Below, piece after piece: positions 8,149 through 17,570 of a stretch of 64,000 bases of DNA. The notes beneath the pieces were generated by a model. It ran no database searches and was not told the DNA's origin. It saw nothing but the letters and a program-made list of their open reading frames with translations. Source of the DNA: Nocardioides sp. Root140 (GTDB taxonomy: Bacteria; Actinomycetota; Actinomycetes; Propionibacteriales; Nocardioidaceae); the NCBI RefSeq assembly GCF_001426745.1, contig NZ_LMFI01000017.1, positions 62,001-126,000 of the forward strand, in the 5' to 3' direction. Numbering within the stretch: position 1 is the stretch's first letter; the number at the start of each line of letters is the position of its first letter. Position numbers and translations under genes: made by a program.

Positions 8149-8570
8149 CTAGGAACGGTAGGAGTGCGACGTCGGGGCGAGCTGGGGGCCACCCCCCGAG
8201 ACCGAAAGTAGCACCGCAGCGACGATAAGCGCCACGCCAACCAGGGTGGTCGTCAGCTCCCCGACCAACGAACCGATCCATCCGCGTTCCTGGAGGTCTC
8301 GGAACATCCTTATGCTCAGCCCGAACGTTCCGTTCGAGCTGCGAACCGATCGTCTCGATGCGTCGTGGCAGACGCCTCAGCTGTCCACCGATGACCTGGA
8401 GTTGCACGCGGCCGTCGGCGAACATCTCCCTTGAGTCCATCGCCAGACGTATGAAATGAGGAGTTCGAGCAAGGGCCCGATCGACCAAGTCGTAGTCGGC
8501 AACGAGCTGGCACAGCGTTCCCTCGAGTGACACGAAGGAAACGACTGGCGTTCTCCTCCGCTGTTGGGGA
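8149..8570 (-). pseudogene. C-terminal fragment of an ABC1/UbiB (AarF)-type kinase, frameshifted
   Basis: One minus frame reads SFVSLEGTLCQLVADYDLVD... to LRRLPRRIETIGSQLE; it then continues in another frame as LSIRMFRDLQERGWIGSL..., a hydrophobic helix (LTTTLVGVALIVAAVLLSVS) and a stop at 8149. This order (a SLEGTL segment, a basic RRLPRRI segment, then C-terminal membrane helices) matches the end of actinobacterial AarF/UbiB-like kinases. The kinase domain is missing and one frame change is present, so it is a decayed fragment. Confidence 0.5.
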
Positions 8571-8614
8571 CGTCGGGTCGGCTGAAATAATGGCCGGGAC
8601 GATACGGTGGCGAG

Positions 8615-9529
8615 TCAGAGCGCCGTGATCCACCGCGCGATCTCGTCAGCGAGCTCGTCGCTATTGTCTTCGACCAGCAGCGAGTGGCCGTTCCCAGCGA
8701 GAAGAGGCAGTTCGGACGACCAGAAGGTGACGGCGGCGCCCTGATCGGTGAGCCAGGCCACGATGTCCTGATCCAGCTGCGAGGGGTGGTCGGTATCGGC
8801 TCCACCCGTGAAGACGAGAATCGGCTTGTTCGTGAACGCGTCGGTCGGCCCGATCCTCATTTGGCTCCCACCGATGTTCAGACGCTGATAAAGCATCCGG
8901 GCCGGGATCGGCCGAAGGGTGCGGCGGAACACCTCGATGCACTCGCGGGGGAACCGCCGGCTGGGTCCGATGGCCTTGTCGTTCACGAAGGCGCTTGTGG
9001 GTTCCCAGAAACCCATCTTCGGGATGGTCCAGTCGATGGCCGCTCCACGGATGGAGACCTCCTGGTCGGACTCCCTCACGATCTCGGGCACCGCCTGTAT
9101 ATTTCCAGGCGGGCCCGGAGCGACGGCTACGAGCCCGTCGATGAGATCGCCATGCGTCTCTAGGAGGCGGAAGCCAATCGGACCTGCCATCGAGTGCACG
9201 ACCAGCACGACGTTCCGGCCGAGACCAGAGAGGAACACGCCCATCCCTCGGCACACGCTCTCATAGTCCAGCCGCGCAGACGCCGCACGATCATCGACGT
9301 GTTGGGCCGCCTCATAGGACAACCCCAGCCAGTCCACCACCAGCACACCGTAGCCATGCGATACCAATCGTGCCGCCCAGCCCTGTCGGCCGTCGGGCGT
9401 CTCGAGATAGCACTCCTTCGAGACACCACCCCCGTGCACGAGGACGATCCACCGAGCAGGCGCACCCGACGGCGCCAGTTCGGTGTACGAGATCGGCGCG
9501 ACGTCGTCTGGGCGTGAAATCGAATCCAT
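8615..9529 (-). CDS. Alpha/beta hydrolase
   Basis: A 304-aa alpha/beta-hydrolase fold protein. An oxyanion-hole HGGG lies at residues 32-35; the nucleophile is Ser113 in VVHSMAG, and GNGHSLLVED near residue 282 holds the likely catalytic histidine. The oxyanion segment is of the HGGG type common in esterases and lactonases. No signal peptide is evident, so it is likely cytoplasmic. Neighbours are fragments of unrelated genes, so the context gives no substrate. It seems to be the only intact gene in the scrambled stretch from 7.6 to 10.5 kb. Confidence 0.8.
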   Translation of the reverse strand: MDSISRPDDVAPISYTELAPSGAPARWIVLVHGGGVSKECYLETPDGRQGWAARLVSHGYGVLVVDWLGLSYEAAQHVDDRAASARLDYESVCRGMGVFLSGLGRNVVLVVHSMAGPIGFRLLETHGDLIDGLVAVAPGPPGNIQAVPEIVRESDQEVSIRGAAIDWTIPKMGFWEPTSAFVNDKAIGPSRRFPRECIEVFRRTLRPIPARMLYQRLNIGGSQMRIGPTDAFTNKPILVFTGGADTDHPSQLDQDIVAWLTDQGAAVTFWSSELPLLAGNGHSLLVEDNSDELADEIARWITAL

Positions 9530-9688
9530 AGCTTCCTCTTCGCATATTTATCTGCTGAGCAGAACTTGTTCCTAACTAGAAGACACAATAGCTTGCGCGG
9601 CGCCAACAGTCCAGCATGGCTCGAGCTCTCTTCAGAACGCGCCGAACGACCCCTGCACCAGGTCGCAGGGGAAAGAGACGACGAGCCT

Positions 9689-10085
9689 TCAGGAGGTCAG
9701 GTCGGCCAGACGTACGGCTGCCTCATCGAGGAGTGCGACGAGGGTCTTCACCTTGCGGGGAGGCAAGCGGAACACCGGGGCAGATGCGTTGATCGCCAAC
9801 CGCAGCCCGCTCGCCGAGGGAACGGCCACGGCCACCGAGGCCACGCCCTCCTCGCTCTCCTCCCGGTTCGTTGCATAGCCCTGCTTCGCGACAAGATCCA
9901 GTTGTGCGAGGAGCTCGGTCTTGGTACGGATCGACTGCGGAGTCACCTGTGAGAGTTGCTCGTCGGGGTAGAGACGGTCCAATTGTTCTCGCGGGAGCTG
10001 CGCCAGGAGAACCTTTCCCGTGGAGGTGCAATGGGCCGGCATCTCCTTGCCCAACCGTGAAGCGACTCGCACCGCCGTCGTCGGT
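9689..10085 (-). pseudogene. C-terminal fragment of an IclR family regulator
   Basis: From VASRLGKEMPAHCTSTGKVLLAQ to the stop at 9689 the minus frame gives the IclR effector-binding domain, including HCTSTGKVLLAQLP, YATNREE and VAVAVPS. The N-terminal helix-turn-helix is absent: upstream of about 10085 the frame runs antisense through an aldo/keto reductase fragment. The gene is truncated by a rearrangement and has no start codon of its own. Confidence 0.7.
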
Positions 10086-10469
10086 TCCGAGACCGGGGTC
10101 GTGCCCGACGTGAACCAGATCCAGCTCAGCCCCGACATCGCCCGTACCGTTCCTCGACGCGCGCACGAGGTGCTCGGTATCGTGACCGAGAGCTGGAGCC
10201 CGCTCGGCCGCGGGCCCGAGCTGCGGGAGAACCCGACGATCGTGCAGATCGCGGCGGACGTCGGACGAACGGCGGCACAGGTGGTGCTCCGCTGGCACGT
10301 GCAGCAGGGCCTCGTGCCGGTGCCGAGATCGTCAGACCCCAAACGCCTGGTCGAGAACCTCTCGGTCTTCGACTTCCGCCTTAGCACCGACCAGATGGCC
10401 ACGCTTGCGTCCCTCGACAACGGCGAAGCCGCCGCGCGGGACTCTGACCTGCCCGAGAACGGTCATTAG
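10086..10469 (+). pseudogene. C-terminal fragment of an aldo/keto reductase
   Basis: The plus frame reads TGVVPDVNQIQLSP, GIVTESWSPLGRG, then AADVGRTAAQVVLRWHVQQG and VPVPRSSDPKRLVENL, the typical second half of an aldo/keto reductase of the 2,5-diketo-gluconate reductase type. The TIM-barrel start and the catalytic Asp/Tyr/Lys region are missing. It begins at the same point where the opposite-strand IclR fragment ends, so the two were fused head to head by one deletion or recombination. Confidence 0.7.
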
Positions 10470-11325
10470 TCCACCAAGAACACCAAAATCGTCACCGATC
10501 TGGTAAATTCAGCGCGCTCTGGAGACGCAGCAGAACGCCTCGCGCGGCTCCTGGACATTCGACTACACGCAGGACCGGCTCTCCGCCATCATGCGCTGCA
10601 CACACGACCGCTGCCTCGAGACCGCCGACGAATACGGCTCGCCAGGCTTGCCCGGTGGACTTCGGCGACTGCGCGAAGCAACTGACCGGCGGCGAAGGTG
10701 ATGGCTCGAACGTAGGCGCGATCTGCCTTGCTCGCCTCACCTTCGGCTCGCTCGACAGCCGCGTCCAAACCATCGCGAAGTCGCGTGCACTGCAGATGGC
10801 GGCGAGGGAGAGAGTAAGTTCTGCAGTGTGCCCGATCGGGAACAGGGGGTGGGCTTTAGTACCCCTGCCCGAATTCGCGAAGTCTGGGCCACAGATCGCC
10901 GCCGACGACGCCGAAGACCCCTACGTCCGCCAGCATGCCGCCGAAGCCCTGCTTGAGATCAACGAAGACCGGAAAGTCAACGGCCGCTACCTCGCCGTCA
11001 AGACCCGACAGAACCTCGCCCGCCTCACCGACTTCGCCGAACACACCCGTCGGTTTCCCTGCCTCTTCCGCCTCGATCAACGCCACCTGTGCACCCCTAT
11101 CAGCGGGAGCGAGGGTCTCGGGAAGCTTCTCAAGCCGACGGGCAACTCGCTCGGCAGTGCTTGCGAATCGGCGGTACGGACGACCCAACTGTTCGCTCGT
11201 GTTGGGGTCCTGGCCGTGCCCCATGAGACGGCGGAGCTGCTCCTCGCTGACCTCACCACCGGGTTCGACGGCGCCAGAAATGTACGCGAGACCCGATCCG
11301 AGCCATGAGCCCGGCGGCGTGCTGT
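10470..11325. other. Rearranged stretch without a supportable gene
   Basis: About 850 bp in which protein-like pieces appear but no intact gene. The clearest is a plus-strand segment around 10905-11065 reading DDAEDPYVRQHAAEALLEIN and NGRYLAVKTRQNLARLTDF. I cannot assign it. It continues the scrambled zone of gene fragments to its left. Confidence 0.4.
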
Positions 11326-11643
11326 TCAGTCGTTCAGCCGGTGGAGCCAGTAGCCGGGTTCGCGGCGCTCGTGGGCGTAGGCGAGGATCAGGATCGTGTC
11401 CGGCTCCACCGTGTAGACGATGCGGTACGGGTATCCGCGAACGGCCTTGCTGCGGATCACGGTGCCATCGTCAGCGGTCGTGAATGGTGGGGCGGCGTTC
11501 GGCCATTGGTCGAGGTCTTTCCGGGCTTGCCTTGCTCGGTCGATGAGCGCAAGGCCGATCCCTGGCTCCTGGTCTTCGTACCAGCGCACGGCGGCGTCGA
11601 ACTCCGCGACGGCCTCGGGGTGCTCTCGCTGGGCCAAGGTCAT
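11326..11643 (-). CDS. RelE/ParE-type toxin
   Basis: A 105-aa protein of the RelE/ParE fold: an N-terminal helix pair (HPEAVAEFDAAVRWYEDQEPG), then the beta core ending in GYPYRIVYTVEPDTILILAYAHERREPGYW, the usual conserved end of this family. Members cleave mRNA on ribosomes or inhibit gyrase; which applies cannot be told. Its ATG overlaps the stop of the upstream antitoxin gene, so the two are translationally coupled. It probably stabilises the integrated element. Confidence 0.85.
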   Translation of the reverse strand: MTLAQREHPEAVAEFDAAVRWYEDQEPGIGLALIDRARQARKDLDQWPNAAPPFTTADDGTVIRSKAVRGYPYRIVYTVEPDTILILAYAHERREPGYWLHRLND

Positions 11644-11876
11644 GCGGTGAGCAAGGCGCGCAAACGCTCGTAGTGCTCGTCGGCATCCACCAGATCGACC
11701 GCACCCTCACGCACCTCGGCCAGTCGCCGGGTAGCCTCGGCACGCCAGGCTGCATCGACCTCGCTCTCGTCGTCTGCATCATGGAGGCTTTCGAGCAGGG
11801 CGTTAGCGACGACCGCGCGCTGATCGGCGTCGAGCGCGAGGCCGTCTCGGATCAGAGTTGCGGTGTCGGGTGTCAT
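11640..11876 (-). CDS. Addiction-module antitoxin
   Basis: A 78-aa antitoxin of the addiction-module family usually paired with RelE/ParE toxins. The segment LALDADQRAVVANALLESL recalls the N-terminal DNA-binding/dimerisation part, and the acidic C-terminal helix (EVREGAVDLVDADEHYERLR) would bind the toxin. ATG 11876 is preferred over a longer frame from 11906. No Shine-Dalgarno is obvious, so a leaderless start is possible. It overlaps the toxin start by 4 nt. Confidence 0.8.
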   Translation of the reverse strand: MTPDTATLIRDGLALDADQRAVVANALLESLHDADDESEVDAAWRAEATRRLAEVREGAVDLVDADEHYERLRALLTA

Positions 11877-11979
11877 GTATTCAAGTGTACGTCGAACGGC
11901 CGACAATCGCGCTGGGCGTCTGTGGCTCGGGTTGCGGGGCTGCTGTGAACGTCACGCCGACGCGACGTGCTGCTGATGC

Positions 11980-14900
11980 TCATAGGCCGCGTGCTGGCCC
12001 GTCATGTCGCGGGTCGTTGCGCCGCGGGTCGCGTTCGGTCGGCTCGCGGAGTTGCCGTTCGCGTTCGGCGAGTGCTTGCTGCCTTGCTTCGTGCTCGGCG
12101 CGGGTGGTTTCGATCCGTGCGGCGGCGTCGCGGATCGGTAGCGCGCGGAGGTAGTCGGCCTCGGCTCGGAGCGCGGTGGCTTGCTGGTGCGCCTGTCCTG
12201 CTTGCTGTGCTGGGTTCGGCAGTCGCATCCCGACCCGGTGGCGCATCACCGCCTGCGGCCCGTACTCGCTGACCAGCAACGCCCGGCGTTCCTGCTCGTG
12301 CCGCTGCCGCAACTCGTCACGGTCGGCTCGCGCGGCCTCGACGTGCTGGGCGGCGTCGATCACGCGGGGATCGGCCTCGGCGCGACGCTCGGCCTGTCGT
12401 GCCGCCCACTCGGGCAGGGTGTCGGTGGTGCGGGGTGGTTCGCCCCATGTTTCGCGCACCCGTGCCCGAACCGTCCGGGTGTGCTCGCTCGTCTGGCGGT
12501 GCTCCGCGCGGGCCTTGCGCCTGCCGAGCCTGCCGACGGTGGCGAGTCGGCTGCTTGCGGCGGCCTCGCGCTCGACAGCATCGAGATAGGTGGTGCCGTC
12601 TGCCTCGGCCTGCACCGTCAACGGTTCCGCGATTTCGGCACGGATGCGCGCCGCCTCGTCCTCGGCGTGGCGGAGCACGTCGGCGTGCTCGTCGTCCTCG
12701 GTCTTGTGTGTTGCGCGCTGGGCGTCGAACCTGGCAGCGGTCTGCTCCCAGCGTTCCGCCGCACGTTCGGCTCGTTCGGCTTCGGCGGTGAGGCGGGCGA
12801 GTTCTTCGGTGATGAGCTGCACGGGGCCATCGCTGACGAGGCCTTGCACGGCGTCGATGGCTTGGGCGGTGGCGTGGTCGAGGCCACGGTCTGCCGGGTC
12901 GCGTTCCATCGCCTCAACGAACCGCGCCCGCGCATCCGCCATATCAGCGGCGACGACGTGGAGTTGGTTCTGTTGGCGGCCTCTCGTCATGCCGACGTAG
13001 ACGCCTGCCGCGCTCGTCGCCTCCGACAAGGCCGTGTGGGAGGCATCGACGGTTGCGCCTTGGACGCCGTAGGCGGTCGCGGCATACGACAGGTGCGCCC
13101 ACTCGCTCACGTACTCGGCGGGGAGGGCGACGGTGCGGCTGTGCTTGCCTCCGCCGCTGACTTCGCGGGCGTAGACGCTGCCCTCGTCGGTCACATGCTG
13201 CACGATCCATTGCTGCCGGTTTGCCACGCCGAGGTCGCTGCTGTTCTTCCGGGTCTGGATCAGGTCGCCAGCGCCGATGCTCAGCCCGTCGCTGCCGGTC
13301 GTCGTCATAGTGTCGTCGACCTCGCCGCGCTCGACCCGCCCGGCGCGGATGTGCTCGTTCAGCTCGGTGGCCTCGTCGTTGGTGGCGACGGTGATCGCTT
13401 CGCCGTCGTGGGCGTGGGCGGTGATGTGCTCGCGGGCCGCTTCCTCGTCGGCATGCAAGGTCACGAGGCCCATCGTGGCGAGTCGGTCGAACACGTCGCC
13501 GGGGTGCTCCCGGTCACGCATGACCAACGTCAACGCCGCATACTCGGCATCGGTGAACCTGTGGAGTTCGGTCATGTCGTAGGTACGGCCACGAATCTGG
13601 GCGGCCATGTCGAGCACCCCGCCGCGCCCGACCGCCGGGAGCTGCGCCCGGTCGCCCACGAACGCGACCGACGCGCCTGCCTCGGCGGTGACGGTCAGCA
13701 GAGCGAGGGCGGTGTCCTGGTCGAGCATCCCCGCTTCGTCCACGATCACCCGCTCACCCCGCGACAGCACGGCGTCGTTTGGTGGGCCGGTGTAGATGTT
13801 CCCGGTTGCAGGGTCGGTGTCGCCGGGTGCGAGGCGTGTCCATACGCCGTCCTCGTTCCACCGCCACCCATGCGCATACACGAGCGCCGCGACGGAGGTT
13901 GCGGGCACGCCGAGTTCTTCGTGGGCGACCTGCGCCGCACGCAACGTCGGCGCAACCACCCGCGAGGATCGCCCGTGCTCGGCTGCAACCTCGATGGCGA
14001 CGCCGAGCATGGTGGTCTTGCCTGCGCCCGCCGCGCCCTCGACAATCACGAGCGGGTTGGTCGAGGCGACGGCAGCGGCGGCCACGGTCTGCCCGGTGTC
14101 GAGTCCGGCGGCTTGCGCAGCGTCGGTCACGTCGGGGTGCTTCGGCTCCCGTTCCGGCGTCGCGGCGGTGAGTTGGTCGCGGAGTGCGGTCTCGGCGGCG
14201 ACGACGCCAAGGCTGGTGAGGTGGGCGACGTGCTCGGGTTGCACCATGCCCGGCGGCAGCACCGAGAAACAATCCGAGGCGGCGAGTCCGGTGGCGAGGT
14301 CGATGAACTCGCGCAACTCCGCCGGGGTCGCTTGCACGCCTGCCTCGGTGGTGATGCGGGTGACGTGCTCTCGCACGGTGTGCGGTGTCCAGGTCGATGC
14401 AGCCGCCGCGCAGCGATCCAGCGCACGACTGGCGACCTGTTGCACGCTGAGGTCATCCAGCGATGCCGGCGCAACGGTGTCGGGGTGCTGCAAGCTCTCG
14501 GGGTGGTAGCCGGCGTCTCGGAGTTCCTGCTGCCACCACTGCTCGTTCTTCAAGTCCGCCGGTTTCTTGCCGGGCCGCTGGAACGCCCACGCCGCGTCCT
14601 GCATCCGAGCGGTCAACACCGGGCCGGGCGTCTCGCCGGGATGCTTCGCTTGCCACTCGGCCTCCATGCGTTCCAGGTTGCGTCTGATCTGCGCCGACCG
14701 CTTCGACATGACGGCGTTGAACGGCTCCAACTCCACAACCTCACCGCTTACGGGGTCGAGGGTCAGGCCATGCTCGGAGAGCGTGGCGGCGAGCTGGGGG
14801 TGCGCGGCGATCACCGCCGTACCGAGAGCACGGATCGCGCCCTGCTGCTGGAACAACGCCGCCGTGGTCAGCGCCCGCCACTTCCCGCCCGCCCACACCC

Positions 14901-15435
14901 TCGTGCCAATCTGGAAATGGATATGCCGGTGCGGATCACCCGCACGACTCGTCTTGTGCGTGATCGCGACGGTCTGCATGTGCTCGACCGGCAGCACCTC
15001 CTGCGCGCCGCGCGGCCCCGCCAACGTGACCGAATGCTGACCAAGGAAGTGCTGAATCTCCCGCGCCGCATCCCGCTGCGTCGCGTCCAACGCCTCGGAC
15101 ACGTCCGGGTGGAGTGCGGCGGCGACCGACAGGCTCTTCGGCGCGTTGATCGTCATCTCCGCGAACAACGGCGACCCCCGACGCACCTTGCCCGGCTTGC
15201 GCGGGGTACCCATCGACTCCCCGGTGTCCGGGTTCACCCAATCGACCCAGGCTTCGTACTCATCCGCCGACAGCGACCGAGCAGCGGTGACCTCGCCGGT
15301 CGCGTCGATCACGGCGTACTCGGCCACGGCCTGGTCTGCGCCGAGGTAGTACTCGTCAGCGCGGGAGCGGTCGGCCTCGACATAGGCGCGCGCGGCAGCA
15401 CCGCTGCCGTGGAACAGCTTCACTCCACCCTTCAC
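11980..15435 (-). CDS. traA: MobF family relaxase-helicase (TrwC/TraA-like)
   Basis: A 1,151-aa conjugative relaxase that would nick oriT, bind the 5' end through tyrosine and unwind the strand. A Tyr-Tyr pair lies at residues 29-30 (ADEYYLG); the metal-binding HxHxH is at 169-173 (PHRHIHFQ). The RecD-like helicase carries the Walker A VEGAAGAGKTTML; RVIVDEAGMLD follows as motif II. The C-terminal third is a charged coiled region. GTG 15435 is used because GGGAGG precedes it by 5-6 nt; the frame extends upstream without credible sequence. It lies alone, divergent from a spacer with inverted repeats that may be its oriT. It belongs to the inserted element and may use a host plasmid's secretion channel. 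Confidence 0.88.
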   Translation of the reverse strand: MKGGVKLFHGSGAAARAYVEADRSRADEYYLGADQAVAEYAVIDATGEVTAARSLSADEYEAWVDWVNPDTGESMGTPRKPGKVRRGSPLFAEMTINAPKSLSVAAALHPDVSEALDATQRDAAREIQHFLGQHSVTLAGPRGAQEVLPVEHMQTVAITHKTSRAGDPHRHIHFQIGTRVWAGGKWRALTTAALFQQQGAIRALGTAVIAAHPQLAATLSEHGLTLDPVSGEVVELEPFNAVMSKRSAQIRRNLERMEAEWQAKHPGETPGPVLTARMQDAAWAFQRPGKKPADLKNEQWWQQELRDAGYHPESLQHPDTVAPASLDDLSVQQVASRALDRCAAAASTWTPHTVREHVTRITTEAGVQATPAELREFIDLATGLAASDCFSVLPPGMVQPEHVAHLTSLGVVAAETALRDQLTAATPEREPKHPDVTDAAQAAGLDTGQTVAAAAVASTNPLVIVEGAAGAGKTTMLGVAIEVAAEHGRSSRVVAPTLRAAQVAHEELGVPATSVAALVYAHGWRWNEDGVWTRLAPGDTDPATGNIYTGPPNDAVLSRGERVIVDEAGMLDQDTALALLTVTAEAGASVAFVGDRAQLPAVGRGGVLDMAAQIRGRTYDMTELHRFTDAEYAALTLVMRDREHPGDVFDRLATMGLVTLHADEEAAREHITAHAHDGEAITVATNDEATELNEHIRAGRVERGEVDDTMTTTGSDGLSIGAGDLIQTRKNSSDLGVANRQQWIVQHVTDEGSVYAREVSGGGKHSRTVALPAEYVSEWAHLSYAATAYGVQGATVDASHTALSEATSAAGVYVGMTRGRQQNQLHVVAADMADARARFVEAMERDPADRGLDHATAQAIDAVQGLVSDGPVQLITEELARLTAEAERAERAAERWEQTAARFDAQRATHKTEDDEHADVLRHAEDEAARIRAEIAEPLTVQAEADGTTYLDAVEREAAASSRLATVGRLGRRKARAEHRQTSEHTRTVRARVRETWGEPPRTTDTLPEWAARQAERRAEADPRVIDAAQHVEAARADRDELRQRHEQERRALLVSEYGPQAVMRHRVGMRLPNPAQQAGQAHQQATALRAEADYLRALPIRDAAARIETTRAEHEARQQALAERERQLREPTERDPRRNDPRHDGPARGL

Positions 15436-15662
15436 TCTGGCCTCCCTCACGAGTCGTCTCGTGAGAGAGGTGCGCACTACGGCCCCGCCGTAAAATACGT
15501 GCCTCACTGAGATAGGGGGCAGATGACTGATGGAGCCGAGCGTCAGCGCGAGAGCGTCGCACAGAGTGTCGCTGGCAAGAGTTGGCGTCACAAAGTTCGA
15601 GGGAACTTTCGGAGTTCGGTTCGATGAAGTGACTAGTCTTCTCGGCGAACTTCGTGACCTGA
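15436..15662. other. Candidate oriT and promoter region of the MobF relaxase
   Basis: A 227-bp spacer with two strong inverted repeats. CTCACGAG-tcgt-CTCGTGAG (15446-15465) extends to 13 bp with one mismatch, and AAAGTTC-gagg-GAACTTT lies at 15592-15609. TACGG-N5-CCGTA is also present. oriT sites usually lie next to the relaxase start and contain such repeats. This is an inference from position. Confidence 0.4.
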
Positions 15663-16247
15663 TTACTGCCCGATGAGTCTTCGGGCAGCGGTGACGACGG
15701 AGGCACGGCGGCGTGCGTGTTCGGCGTCGCTCTCGGCTCCGGTGATCATGCGGGCGACCTGCGGTACCGCTGACCACCATCCGGCGAGTGAGAGCACGAG
15801 GAACATCAGGTGGTCGGCGTCGAGGTCGCTCGTTACTGTGCCCTTGGCCTGTCCGTCGGTCATGGCGGCGACTTTGTATCCGTAGTATTCGCGCCGCTCG
15901 GCCTCGTCGGGTACTTCGGTGTCGAAGACGAGCCCTTCCCAGCGCATGAGCCTGCCGAGTTCGGGGTGCTCGCGGTGGTAGTCGTAGACGCGCCCGGCGT
16001 AGTCGCCCACGTCCTCGGTTGCGAATGATTCGACGGGCACGTCGCGGGCTACCTTCGCCAGTTCCTCGCGCAGTACGGTGGCGAAAAGTCTGTCCTTGCC
16101 CCCGAAGTGCGTGTAGACGCGCTCCTTGTTCACCCCGGCGGCCTTGGCGATGCGCTCGATGGTCGTGCCGTGCGGCCCGTGCGCGGCGAACTCGGCCACC
16201 GCCGCGTCGAGGATGCGGCGCTTCCTGCCCTCAACATCCCAGCCCAT
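15663..16247 (-). CDS. TetR family transcriptional regulator
   Basis: A 194-aa TetR-type repressor. The helix-turn-helix spans residues about 10-50 (RILDAAVAEFAAHGPHGTTI, AAGVNKERVYTHFGGKDRLF). The C-terminal ligand domain is typical in size; an inner GWWSAVPQVARM segment is common in this subgroup. ATG 16247 follows GGGAGGTGG. It is divergent from an MFS exporter and NAD(P)-binding enzyme, and the spacer has two copies of a CAACG-N4-CGTTG dyad, so it very likely represses that operon and itself. Confidence 0.88.
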   Translation of the reverse strand: MGWDVEGRKRRILDAAVAEFAAHGPHGTTIERIAKAAGVNKERVYTHFGGKDRLFATVLREELAKVARDVPVESFATEDVGDYAGRVYDYHREHPELGRLMRWEGLVFDTEVPDEAERREYYGYKVAAMTDGQAKGTVTSDLDADHLMFLVLSLAGWWSAVPQVARMITGAESDAEHARRRASVVTAARRLIGQ

Positions 16248-16278
16248 CGTTCCCACCTCCCGTCTCGTGCGGTAAACC

Positions 16279-16343
16279 CAACGCTCACGTTGCGTCTTCG
16301 CGGTTAGCCTACTACAGTCAAATCCAACGGAAACGTTGGATTT
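16279..16343. promoter_or_regulatory. Two TetR operators in the divergent promoter
   Basis: Site 1 is CAACG-ctca-CGTTG (16279-16292). Site 2 is AAATCCAACG (16320-16329) and CGTTGGATTT (16334-16343), a perfect 10-bp inverted repeat with a 4-bp centre. Both share the core CAACG-N4-CGTTG. Site 2 ends 3 bp before the exporter start, so bound repressor would block transcription or initiation. Confidence 0.75.
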
Positions 16344-16346
16344 GGA

Positions 16347-17570
16347 GTGGTGGTGTCTGCGAACTCGACGGAACAGATAGCGGGAGCAGGCGAGGCGCGC
16401 GAGCACCCGGCAGGGAACGGCGTGGTCGTGCTGCTCGTGGTCACGGCGCTGCTGGTGCTCACGCAGTTGTACGCGGCAATCCCGCTGATCGCCCCGATCG
16501 GTGCGGAACTCGGCTCTGATGTGACGTTCGCGCTCTCGACGGTGTTCAGCGTGTGCTATGCGGTCGGGTTCCTGATCTGGGGGCCGTTGGCCGATCAGTA
16601 CGGGCGGAAGCGGATCATGCTCATCGGCCTGGTGTATCTCACCGTCGCGACCATCGCCTGCGGCTTCGCCTCCACGGTGCCGATGCTTGCTGCGCTGCGC
16701 GGGGTGCAGGGGGTGATGGCGTCGAGTTTCGCGCCGGTTGCGCTCGCGTATCTGGCCGAAGCGACCCCGCTGAAGCGTCGGGCAACGGCGATCGGGGCCA
16801 TGTCGACGGCATTCCTCGTTGCCGGGATCGCAGGCCAAGTACTCGCCTCCGCGCTCAGCCTGACGTTGGGCTGGCAGTGGGTGTTCATCCTCTCCGGCAT
16901 CATGCTCGGCCTCGGCATGATCGGCGTCGCCGTGCTCGTCACCGAGCCGCACAGTCGCAGAGACGATGCGAGCCTGGTGCGTCGCTTCGCCGTAGTCGGG
17001 AGGGTCGCCACACGCCCCTCGGTGCTGCTACTGAGCCTCGCGCACCTAACGCTGCTGTTGTCGTTCGTCGGCATGTACACCGGCCTCGGCCCGCACCTGA
17101 CCGACCTCTGCCTGGACTCATCGCAGGTGATCTGGCTCCGCCTCGTCGGGCTGCCGGGCATGTTCGCCTCCCTCTTCGCGGGCGCTATTGCGAAGCGTCT
17201 CGGCGGCGCGGGGGTTGCACGTGCCGGGTTCGCCCTCGCCGCGATTGGGCTGCTGATCGAAGCCGCACTCTCGGCATCCCTCGCGGGCACGGCGCTGGCG
17301 AGTCTCGTGTGAGTCACTGGGGTCGCGCTCGCGGTGCCCGCGATGATCACCCTGTTCGGCGAGACCGCCGCCCCGAACCGGGCCGGTGGGATGGCGCTCA
17401 ACGGATTCGTGCTGTTCCTCGGTGCCAGCGTCGGCCCACTCACTGCCTACCTGGGCTTGGACTTCCCGATCCTGCTCGTCAGTCTCGCCGCGCTCATGGT
17501 GCTCGCCGTCGCCAGCCTCACCGGGTTCGCCCGACTCACCCGCACGCCCGCTTCGGAGGTACCTGTATGA
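16347..17570 (+). pseudogene. MFS exporter with an in-frame stop codon
   Basis: A 12-TM major facilitator of the drug-efflux type. WGPLADQYGRKRIMLIG is the signature loop between TM2 and TM3, and LYAAIPLIAPIG lies in TM1. The frame stops at TGA 17310-17312 after TM10, but the same frame continues without a gap as VTGVALAVPAMITLFGE and ends at 17570 with the last membrane helices. A single substitution (for example CGA to TGA) explains it. The residual 321-aa protein lacks about two helices and is probably inactive. It is controlled by the divergent TetR repressor and overlaps the next gene by ATGA. Confidence 0.8.

Noticed and set aside
7719..8240. 173-codon minus-strand frame
   Set aside because: Arg/Ser-rich and crosses the ABC1-type fragment in a different frame; not protein-like.
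12181..15510. 1,109-codon plus-strand frame opposite the relaxase
   Set aside because: It is the antisense of a relaxase with clear catalytic motifs. Its composition (Val/Gly/His/Arg) is typical of a high-GC shadow frame.
16247..16952. N-terminal extension of the TetR frame to 429 codons
   Set aside because: The extension is antisense to the MFS exporter and crosses the divergent promoter with its operators; ATG 16247 has a strong ribosome site.
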